In this document: positions 16,082 through 21,410 of the stretch, in pieces
Layout of the letters: the number at the start of each line of letters is the position of its first letter
Position numbering within the stretch: the stretch's first letter is position 1
From: a virus
Reading direction: 5' to 3' (one strand)
Length of the DNA: 21,410 nucleotides
IMG/VR virus record: IMGVR_UViG_3300033145_000279
Span: 1 to 21,410 of that record
The notes under the pieces: model-generated
The model's input: the letters and a program-made list of their open reading frames with translations, nothing else
Databases searched by the model: none
What the model was told of the DNA's origin: nothing
Program-made: the position numbers and the translations under genes

Positions 16082-16213
16082 CAGGTCCTCCAATCTTGTT
16101 TCGGAACTATTTGGTTGAGCTGCCCATCTGATGGACTCATCCTAGCGACTTACGATCGCTTAAACGGTGGCTCAGCCACGTAGCTGGACCAAGATTGGCT
16201 ACCCAGCAAATTA
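16082..16213 (-). promoter_or_regulatory. Structured 5' leader of the capsid gene
   Basis: On the minus strand several stems can be seen: GCTGG...CCAGC (16203-16207 with 16183-16187) with CCAA/TTGG inside; GTGGC-TGA-GCCAC (16167-16179); AGCGA-N7-TCGCT (16144-16160); and CCATC-A-GATGG near 16122-16132. A 9-bp exact inverted pair, CCAATCTTG (16190-16198) with CAAGATTGG (16090-16098), could close the whole fold. The 3' arm ends at the first G of the GGAGG ribosome site, so the fold may tune capsid translation. The first stem and the closing stem compete for the same bases, which would allow two states. No thermodynamic calculation was done. Confidence 0.5.
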
Positions 16214-16219
16214 TCTAGT

Positions 16220-16249
16220 ATTATAATATCATAAATAAAACTAGTTGTA
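16220..16249 (-). promoter_or_regulatory. Candidate sigma-70-type promoter for the capsid gene
   Basis: A perfect TATAAT (minus strand, 16225-16220) lies in an AT-rich stretch. The -35 region 17-18 bases upstream (ACAACT or TACAAC) is a poor match. A start about seven bases downstream would fall just before the first stem of the leader. A second TATAAT overlaps the scaffold stop codon near 16260. Confidence 0.4.
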
Positions 16250-16259
16250 CACGGGAAAA

Positions 16260-17144
16260 TTATACAGGTGCCTCCACACCAGGAAATGCCTTCTTATGGA
16301 GATCTTCCCATCTTGCCACAGACTCCTTGTGACCAGGATCCATCTTATTACCAAGCTTCTGCATGAATGATTCATCCCCACGAAGTGTGGCAAGCTCTTG
16401 TTTTGCTTCAGACTCAGAGGTGACAATCAATCCTTTACCCCGGCCCTTAGCATCATCCTCAACAAACATCTTACCCACTGTTACCAACATCTTAATCAGG
16501 TGAGGATTATTACCAAATCCTGTCTCATCCAAGGCCTTGACCAACTCATTGCCACCAAACTGAGAGATCATGTTTTGGGCCATTTCCAAGTTCATCTCAT
16601 AATCATCTTTATACTCAGTCCTAAGAGTATTCTCTGCCTCTTGCGAGGACTGGGTCTGATGATCCTGATAGGAGGTCAACTGTTCTGTCAGTAGGCCAAC
16701 ATAATATTCTGAAACATCCTTTGCTTGTTTCGTTGAGAGACCTGCCTTATGGAATGCCTTGTTCATACCCTCAATAACCTCATTGGCCATTCCAATTTTT
16801 TCTATCTTTTCCTTCTCAATTGGGGTATATCCTGTTGCCTCTTCAGGACGTCCCGTCGCATTAAAGAACTCGTCCCACTGTTCATCCTTCCAAGTCTCTT
16901 TAGGAAGGGCTATCTTGTCTGAACCAATAAGCTTTTGAGCATTCACGAAGCTTCTGGCCAGAGTTGCAGCATCCTTAATCCCTGCGGCGACAATCGATGG
17001 ATCATTCCTGAGATCATCAGGAAGTGAGAGGAGAAAATCCTCTGGTGTCGGCGTAGGTGTCGGCGTCGGTGTCGGTGTTGGCGTCGGCGTCGGTGTAGGT
17101 GTTGGCGTCGGCGTCGGTGTAGGTGTTGGTGTTGGATCAGCCAT
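16260..17144 (-). CDS. Capsid scaffolding-like protein with N-terminal Pro-Thr run, 294 aa
   Basis: After MAD come 15 Pro-Thr pairs (residues 4-33), then EDFLLSLPDDLRNDPSI and the pattern LPKETWKDEQWDEFFNATGRPEE (read as WKDEQWDEFFNATGRP), which is shared by many phage scaffold or assembly proteins encoded between portal and capsid. The rest is acidic, Gln/Glu/Lys-rich and helical, with helices near 110-230, as expected for a scaffold that is lost or cleaved during head maturation. No protease motif is visible. The start overlaps the preceding gene by eight bases (17137-17144). A Pro-Thr run this long at the extreme N-terminus is unusual; in other proteins such runs are flexible extended linkers. 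The stop is followed by the capsid promoter and leader region. Confidence 0.8.
   Translation of the reverse strand: MADPTPTPTPTPTPTPTPTPTPTPTPTPTPTPTPEDFLLSLPDDLRNDPSIVAAGIKDAATLARSFVNAQKLIGSDKIALPKETWKDEQWDEFFNATGRPEEATGYTPIEKEKIEKIGMANEVIEGMNKAFHKAGLSTKQAKDVSEYYVGLLTEQLTSYQDHQTQSSQEAENTLRTEYKDDYEMNLEMAQNMISQFGGNELVKALDETGFGNNPHLIKMLVTVGKMFVEDDAKGRGKGLIVTSESEAKQELATLRGDESFMQKLGNKMDPGHKESVARWEDLHKKAFPGVEAPV
17043..17135 (-). repeat. Pro-Thr hexanucleotide repeat tract
   Basis: Thirty-one codons alternate CCN and ACN (15 Pro-Thr pairs and a last Pro). Third positions vary, but two adjacent 24-bp copies (17080-17103 and 17104-17127) are identical, so the tract has expanded by slippage or unequal exchange in steps of whole codon pairs. 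Copy number is likely to differ between related phages. Confidence 0.9.
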
Positions 17145-17400
17145 GTTGCCCGTCCTCCATCATGCCATTCTTAAGTTGGTCATATAGGGCGGCATGATCC
17201 CCAAAGACCTCTCTTAATATAGATAGGACCAATTGGCGCCTACCCTCTCTCAGAGCTGTTTGATTTGGATCTCCAACAACAAACGTTGGTTCAAACACAT
17301 TCGCTTTCTTACAAAGATGCCTGAGGACCCTCTCACCTTGAGGACTATCGAACACATGAATATAATCCTCATGACGTCTTATTCTATCAAGAATATGCAT
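17137..17400 (-). CDS. Bbp19-like small structural protein, 87 aa
   Basis: The pattern FDSPQGERVLRHLCKKANVFEPTF followed by DPNQTALREGRRQLVLSIL (F17, G22, R24, L26 and EGRR near 71-74 being the recognisable positions) is that of the Bbp19-like family first named in Bordetella phage BPP-1, which is always found next to portal and scaffold genes. Its role in the head is not known. The start shares a TAATG overlap with the portal stop, and its end overlaps the scaffold start by eight bases, so it is tightly coupled to both. Confidence 0.8.
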   Translation of the reverse strand: MHILDRIRRHEDYIHVFDSPQGERVLRHLCKKANVFEPTFVVGDPNQTALREGRRQLVLSILREVFGDHAALYDQLKNGMMEDGQHG

Positions 17401-19022
17401 TATAGAACACCACCCATTTGATTAGCGGCCGCGAGATCTTTAATTGCCCCTGCCCCCTCCTTGGCCAACATTGTCTCTCTTTCTGTATCTTCTTCTTCTT
17501 TCCGTAATTGTCTTACCTTCTCTATATCCTCAGGGGATCGAATTATCTTACGTGGAACATCATTCAACTTAGCAATCTCAGCGGCGGCCTGATCAACATC
17601 CAGGACATCTAAGGCGTTCTTATCAATCTGAGATAACACGGTCATTGCCTCAATAAATCCCTGAATCGTGACCCCCTTCTCCATCTTCTGGGCCCTTGCT
17701 GCGGGTGACACATACTCGACTGATATCCCACGATTCTCTAAAGAGGGAGGCATGGGAGGGATCCTATTCATCATTGCCAATAATCTTAATGATCTACTCA
17801 ACATTGGCCCTAATAATTCTGTCTGGAGTCTACCTAACATTGGAGCCATCTGCCTAAGCATCTCGTTACGATCATCAAGAATCTCTGTGGTTGTTTGACG
17901 CTCCCGTTTCTTACTCCGAATAATCCAATCCACGAAAAAGGCCTTAACAATCTGATCTTTCCGACGATCCTCCATCTCATGGCCAATATGAATCTTACCC
18001 TTAGTCTCTAACGGAATAACAGCCTCGGTACCTGGTTCATACATCAACAACGATCCAGGGTTAGTCTTTAACGGCATAAGAAACCCATCATCAGGGACCA
18101 TTAACGGGGGATCAACAACTTTCTGAGCTCCCTTAATAATGGTCTTACTCATCTGATTAAGCATCTTAATATCAGGAAGACAGGTCATTGCGGGTGATCG
18201 ACCATAAACCTCACCAGATAATTTGCTCCATCTAGGAACATGATATGGGAAAGAGTCGAACCCTCCCTCATCAATTATCTCCTTAGTATCATGAGCAAGC
18301 CACAACGAGGCCCAGGGTTTGTTCGTCTTCGAGAATTTGGAGGCATCACGATCTGAGCGAGGAAACACCATATGAATTATCTTATGTTCCTTACTGAGTT
18401 TCTTATCCCCAGTGATGGATTTCAATAACTTATCTGGTAGTTGTTTCTCATCCCAATTTTGAAGAACTTGGCGTGATCTCCACAAGATATCCCTATATAC
18501 TGTATCTACCATCCCATCAGTATTTTCCTCTATCTTACAGTCTGCAAGAGGGAAGGCACGGAATGTGAGATGTCTTCCACGGCGATTATACGCCTGATAG
18601 AGGACCGCGGTGCCTAGAGATGGGATATCCAGGAACAACTCATGTAACTGTGCGGCGTGATTCGTCTGAGGGCGGGCATATTCCTTATATAATAGGTCAC
18701 TCACAAACTCCAGCCATGTAAGTTCATCATGATCTACTGGTAGGTCATCACTAACAGCCAGGTTGAACCATCGGCTTGTGGGAGACGTTAGGTAGTTATG
18801 TAACGCCGCCGCAAGTTGTTCCAATGCCCATGGGGCGGTGCCATCATAGATATTGTCTGTCTTTCGCTCCCCCTTATTATACCTATTATCGGCATAGAAA
18901 TTTCTGGAATGAACTCGAACCAAGTTTCGAATATCCTCCCATTGAGATTTCCACTGAGATCGTCTCGAATCCATCTCAGAATACTTTTGTAATAGATTAA
19001 CTGCGCGTGTATCATCTGCCAT
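17400..19022 (-). CDS. Portal (T7-type head-to-tail connecting protein), 540 aa
   Basis: The sequence is typical of the T7 gp8-type connector family: a charged N-terminal helix with WKSQWEDIRNLV (residues 24-35), NIYDGTAPWALEQLAAALHNYLTSPTSRWF (about 57-86, read as DGTAPWALEQLAAALHNYL), SLGTAVLYQ (about 135-143), RAFPLADCKIEENTDGMVDTVYR (about 155-177), and EVYGRSPAMTCLPDIKMLNQM (about 271-290), which is the most conserved segment. Twelve copies form the ring through which DNA enters and leaves. The acidic C-terminal helix region (about 480-525) is normal for the crown. The start is one base after the TGA of the preceding gene, with a G-rich upstream stretch. Length fits the family (about 500-560). 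Confidence 0.93.
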   Translation of the reverse strand: MADDTRAVNLLQKYSEMDSRRSQWKSQWEDIRNLVRVHSRNFYADNRYNKGERKTDNIYDGTAPWALEQLAAALHNYLTSPTSRWFNLAVSDDLPVDHDELTWLEFVSDLLYKEYARPQTNHAAQLHELFLDIPSLGTAVLYQAYNRRGRHLTFRAFPLADCKIEENTDGMVDTVYRDILWRSRQVLQNWDEKQLPDKLLKSITGDKKLSKEHKIIHMVFPRSDRDASKFSKTNKPWASLWLAHDTKEIIDEGGFDSFPYHVPRWSKLSGEVYGRSPAMTCLPDIKMLNQMSKTIIKGAQKVVDPPLMVPDDGFLMPLKTNPGSLLMYEPGTEAVIPLETKGKIHIGHEMEDRRKDQIVKAFFVDWIIRSKKRERQTTTEILDDRNEMLRQMAPMLGRLQTELLGPMLSRSLRLLAMMNRIPPMPPSLENRGISVEYVSPAARAQKMEKGVTIQGFIEAMTVLSQIDKNALDVLDVDQAAAEIAKLNDVPRKIIRSPEDIEKVRQLRKEEEDTERETMLAKEGAGAIKDLAAANQMGGVL

Positions 19023-19023
19023 A

Positions 19024-19416
19024 TCAACCCCCTAACAAAGTTCCAGCCGGAGTCTCTTGAGGATTATACAATTGCCTACGTCGTACTGGACCTGTCTCAC
19101 CACTGGGAGTGAGAATAGTCTGTCTACGACCAAATTTCTTTCTGAAATCTCTTAATGATGCCTTCTCTGCCATCCCGGCCCTGGGTGGTTCCTTAAGACT
19201 TGAAAGATCTGGCATTTCCAGTTTAGGAATTGTCTGTTTCTTCTCCTTGCCTTTTCGTTTGTCCTCCTCCTTACTCTCCTCCCCTAACAATCCTCCTGGA
19301 GCGAAGATCCCACCTGGGTCTCCTAAATTCTGCCACCAATCCTTATAATGAACCCCCTCATCAGGGTTCAAAATATTGAGGGGATCTGCTATTTGGGCCA
19401 ATGACTCTCTACACAT
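19024..19416 (-). CDS. Small basic protein between terminase and portal, 130 aa, function unknown
   Basis: A hydrophilic protein with a Gly-rich turn region (GDPGGIFAPGGLLGEE, residues about 32-47), a highly charged Lys/Glu stretch (SKEEDKRKGKEKKQ, about 48-61), and a basic C-terminal part with FRKKFGRRQTIL and TGPVRRRQLYN. A short C-terminal RR-x-TIL motif like this occurs in small proteins encoded beside the portal in other podophages, to my recollection, but no role is established. The start overlaps the preceding gene by eight bases (19409-19416), and it ends one base before the portal ATG. A DNA-binding or portal-binding role is conceivable; I do not claim it. Confidence 0.65.
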   Translation of the reverse strand: MCRESLAQIADPLNILNPDEGVHYKDWWQNLGDPGGIFAPGGLLGEESKEEDKRKGKEKKQTIPKLEMPDLSSLKEPPRAGMAEKASLRDFRKKFGRRQTILTPSGETGPVRRRQLYNPQETPAGTLLGG

Positions 19417-19783
19417 GACTATCCTCCAATTTGAACTGAAACGCTCCCTCGACTCGATTCATTACGCGACTACAATACTCAAATAATGGGCTATCAGGAC
19501 TGACCACCATTACTGGATTCAGACCATTCATCATGCACCACGACTCAAAATGCCTAAAACATCTATATGTCTGAGGCATATTTCCATCCACACTAAAGGA
19601 CATGTACATACGGTTATGTCTTGTCAATCGGGCGACAGCGATCACATTACCATTGAGAACGCCAAACACCACCACATCACTTGGATCAATCCTAACCTTA
19701 GAATCCTCATTCTCATTAATCCAAGCCTCAAGAAAACCTAGATATTGTTCCTCATATGCCTGATGGAATCTTATATCTTTCAT
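19409..19783 (-). CDS. Small GNAT-fold-like protein (T7 gp13-like slot), 124 aa
   Basis: The sequence has a strand-rich middle, DVVVFGVLNGNVIAVARLTRH (about residues 36-56), then an aromatic stretch and FRHFESWCMMNG with VMVVSPDSPLFEYCSRVM. The order of strands and the final amphipathic helix suggest a small GNAT-like fold, similar to the small gp13-like proteins of podophages. The usual acyl-CoA loop is not visible, so it may be a structural relative and not an enzyme. The start overlaps the terminase stop as ATGA (19780-19783). Its place between terminase and portal suggests an assembly or packaging role. Confidence 0.65.
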   Translation of the reverse strand: MKDIRFHQAYEEQYLGFLEAWINENEDSKVRIDPSDVVVFGVLNGNVIAVARLTRHNRMYMSFSVDGNMPQTYRCFRHFESWCMMNGLNPVMVVSPDSPLFEYCSRVMNRVEGAFQFKLEDSHV

Positions 19784-21111
19784 GCCAGTGGATCGTAATC
19801 CATCCCCGTACTCATTTGTCGACTCTCTCGCTTATATTTAGAGCGTCTCTTCTTGCCCCACGCGAGAATTCTAAATCCATCTGCACCGTGAGACGTCCAG
19901 TCATGAAGTGGACGATCAGAATAACACTTATTCTTATCATCCCACTCTTTACGATATTGTCTGAGGCAATCAAGGCCATACGAACAAGAGTCATTATCAA
20001 ACCAGCAGGTATTGAGGAGATTCCTGGCCGCCTCAATACCGTCCATTACATCATGTCTCTCGACTATTGTAAACTTAATTCCCAAACCACGAGCGACCTC
20101 GAGACGACTCTTACCCGTTGCCAACTCTCGAACCTTAATATCGTGAGGGGCATAGTGACGACCGTACGTGAAATTATTACTTGTAGCGATTTCATTCAAT
20201 TTCCTAGCATAATGCGATAGGGGTTCACCTGAGTTCTCATAATAGTTGCAGATTCGTGTCTCAAAGCCGTGTTCCTGATAAAACCAGATACTCATAGCAT
20301 CGGCTATACCCAGATCCCACGCGGTGTGTACTGGAAGGGCCGGATCGAATGGGACCTTGGTGATCCGGCCGCTCTTATCCGCCCTCATCATTTGTTGACC
20401 GAAGTATGCCCCAATAATCGGGGCCTCAAACGAACAATAGAATTCTTGCTGGATTGTCTCCTCTGGCATCCCGGAATCTCGCTCTTCCTGTATCGTCTCA
20501 TCTGATATTACTGGTGAACCATCAGGACGCAAGGTGCCCTCGTCTCCCGCAACAAGAACCTCACCCCACCATTTAGGATTCTTCTTGGCCATCTCTATCA
20601 TTCGAAAGCCATGGTTCCTCCCCCTGGCCGTATATATAAAGAGTGCCCACCCCTGATTCTCAGCGAGTATGGGACGTATCAGATCCCATGCCTTAGGATC
20701 CTGAAGTGAGTATTCTGAGAAGACGACACCAATCGGATTCGTACCAACCAAACGATCCGGGTCGTCTGTCCCCACCACCTGGAATATGGATCCTGTATGA
20801 AGGGTAAGACGCATCTCCGTATTATTCTTCGCCTCCACTAACTCCGGTGGAAAGTGATCGAGAAACTTCCGCCCATCCCTCGTGAACCCGTCCCATACTA
20901 TCTTTCGCCCCTGGTTATAGGTGGGAAGGAGATGCCAATACAGCCCCTTTCTCTGAACGGCGGCCGTCGCACACAAGTTTATGGCGAATAGATCCTTTCC
21001 AGCGCGCCGATGCCACACAGCCACCCCTCGTCGACCCCCTCCCTCATAAAAGTCCCACAACGGCCTCTGATAGTTTCGTGGTCGCCACTTATGTGGGAGG
21101 GTCACGTTCAT
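19780..21111 (-). CDS. terL: Terminase large subunit, 443 aa
   Basis: This is the DNA-packaging motor. The ATPase has an adenine-binding RNYQRPLW segment, Walker A WHRRAGKD (residues 33-40), Walker B VVFSEYS (129-135) and a coupling motif LFIYTARG (157-164). The nuclease domain has AWDLGIAD (264-271, first catalytic Asp), APHD (321-324) and the typical HDWTSHGADGFR near the C-terminus (403-414). A Glu after the Walker B hydrophobics (FSE) gives the catalytic carboxylate. I choose ATG 21111, with AAGGG four bases upstream; an in-frame ATG at 21123 would add four residues and is a real alternative. The packaging strategy cannot be told from this sequence alone. The stop overlaps the next gene as ATGA. 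Confidence 0.95.
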   Translation of the reverse strand: MNVTLPHKWRPRNYQRPLWDFYEGGGRRGVAVWHRRAGKDLFAINLCATAAVQRKGLYWHLLPTYNQGRKIVWDGFTRDGRKFLDHFPPELVEAKNNTEMRLTLHTGSIFQVVGTDDPDRLVGTNPIGVVFSEYSLQDPKAWDLIRPILAENQGWALFIYTARGRNHGFRMIEMAKKNPKWWGEVLVAGDEGTLRPDGSPVISDETIQEERDSGMPEETIQQEFYCSFEAPIIGAYFGQQMMRADKSGRITKVPFDPALPVHTAWDLGIADAMSIWFYQEHGFETRICNYYENSGEPLSHYARKLNEIATSNNFTYGRHYAPHDIKVRELATGKSRLEVARGLGIKFTIVERHDVMDGIEAARNLLNTCWFDNDSCSYGLDCLRQYRKEWDDKNKCYSDRPLHDWTSHGADGFRILAWGKKRRSKYKRESRQMSTGMDYDPLA

Positions 21112-21173
21112 ACTACCCTTCATCCTCAGCTGCGGTCATTTGCCTACGTACAACAGAGACAGGGGTCTTGATA

Positions 21174-21410
21174 TTATTCTGTGCCCGAAGGCTCAGTCTC
21201 ACCAGTCCCTTCGGGATCCTGATTATCTTCTCCCTCGCCCTGACCTTCGCCGGAAGCACCCGTCCCCTCGTCCCCCGGATTGCGTGTATCTTCTCCGTCA
21301 TTATTATCACCCTTAGGATCCTCATCACCCTTAGGATCCTCATCACCCTTAGGATCCTCATCACCCTTAGGATCCTCATCACCCTTAGGATCCTCATCAC
21401 CCTTAGGATC
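21174..21410 (-). CDS. C-terminal 78 residues of an acidic protein with DPKGDE repeats (5' part beyond window)
   Basis: Reading from the window edge, this frame stays open for 78 codons to a TAA at 21174. It gives five DPKGDE units and one DPKGDN, then a tail rich in Gly, Glu and Asp (NPGDEGTGASGEGQGEGED and so on) ending PSGTE. Such acidic disordered tails are common at the end of phage proteins. Its place directly before the large terminase suggests the small terminase subunit, but no folded domain is visible, so I do not name it. A rival frame (21113-21400) reads the same repeat as MRILRV and reaches the terminase start; I prefer the acidic frame for its composition, though the choice is not certain. 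The 62-base gap to the terminase contains nothing obvious beyond its ribosome site. Confidence 0.55.
   Translation of the reverse strand, partial: DPKGDEDPKGDEDPKGDEDPKGDEDPKGDEDPKGDNNDGEDTRNPGDEGTGASGEGQGEGEDNQDPEGTGETEPSGTE
21303..21410 (-). repeat. 18-bp tandem repeat (six units to the window edge)
   Basis: The unit GGATCCTCATCACCCTTA (plus strand) is repeated exactly, so a GGATCC site recurs every 18 bases, with only the last unit changed at one codon (GAG to AAT). Exact DNA identity between units means recent expansion. The array continues past the window edge, so its full length is unknown. Confidence 0.92.

Noticed and set aside
16082-16093. TTG start for the capsid protein at 16093
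   Set aside because: The GGAGG ribosome site would lie inside the coding sequence; ATG 16081 has it at the right distance.
16144-16160. Anticodon-arm-like hairpin (5-bp stem, 7-base loop with GTA) suggesting a tRNA-Tyr
   Set aside because: No T arm, no 7-bp acceptor stem in register, and C instead of T before the anticodon.
16082-16200. Hammerhead-ribozyme-like pieces in the capsid leader: GAAAC before CAAGATTGG, and CCAATCTTG followed by a GTC triplet
   Set aside because: The core CTGATGA is interrupted (CTAGGATGA), an extra G sits in front of GTC, and the stem II arms (GTCC and TTCC) do not pair. I therefore treat it as a structured leader and not as a ribozyme.
21303-21410. 18-bp repeat as a CRISPR array
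   Set aside because: The units are directly adjacent with no spacers and encode a hexapeptide repeat in frame.

Overview
This window is a contiguous piece of a tailed double-stranded DNA phage (or prophage) genome of the short-tailed, podovirus-like type. Every gene I can support lies on the minus strand, so transcription runs from high to low coordinates. Genes are packed end to start, many with TAATG, TGATG or ATGA stop/start overlaps. TAA, TAG and TGA all serve as stops, so the code looks standard. No tRNA, integrase, insertion sequence, CRISPR array or plus-strand gene was found. The bacterial host cannot be determined from the sequence.

Layout in the direction of transcription. (1) Packaging and portal, 21410-17137: the acidic, repeat-containing C-terminus of a protein cut by the window edge; large terminase; a small GNAT/T7-gp13-like protein; a small basic protein; a T7-type head-tail connector (portal); and a Bbp19-like small protein. 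(2) Head, 17144-13497: a scaffold-like protein with an N-terminal Pro-Thr run; a 178-nt non-coding gap with a candidate promoter and a structured leader; the major capsid protein; an unusual Ala-rich protein with 37-residue repeats and an N-terminal hydrophobic segment; and a small capsid-accessory protein. A strong intrinsic terminator (13440-13473) closes this module. (3) Tail and ejection, 13428-1: tail-tubular-A-like and tail-tubular-B-like proteins; three or four internal virion (ejection) proteins; a tail protein with a T7-fibre-like N-terminus; and the N-terminal 338 residues of a probable beta-helical spike that begins with a classical signal-peptide-like sequence.

The gene set works as one virion-assembly programme: terminase packages DNA through the portal into a shell built on the scaffold, the tubular proteins extend the connector, the ejection proteins are stored inside and injected, and the fibre/spike proteins touch the host. 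The order (terminase, portal, Bbp19-like, scaffold, capsid, then T7-like tail and ejection proteins) resembles podophages such as Bordetella phage BPP-1, though this is from memory of the families and not from a search.

The most interesting points are: a 1022-residue ejection protein that appears to carry a GNAT domain and two ADP-ribosyltransferase-like domains on Pro/Ala linkers, the last one bracketed by in-frame 20-bp identical direct repeats; the TN/Ala 37-residue repeat protein encoded next to the capsid; the dedicated promoter plus folded leader of the capsid gene; and a spike with a Sec-type leader.
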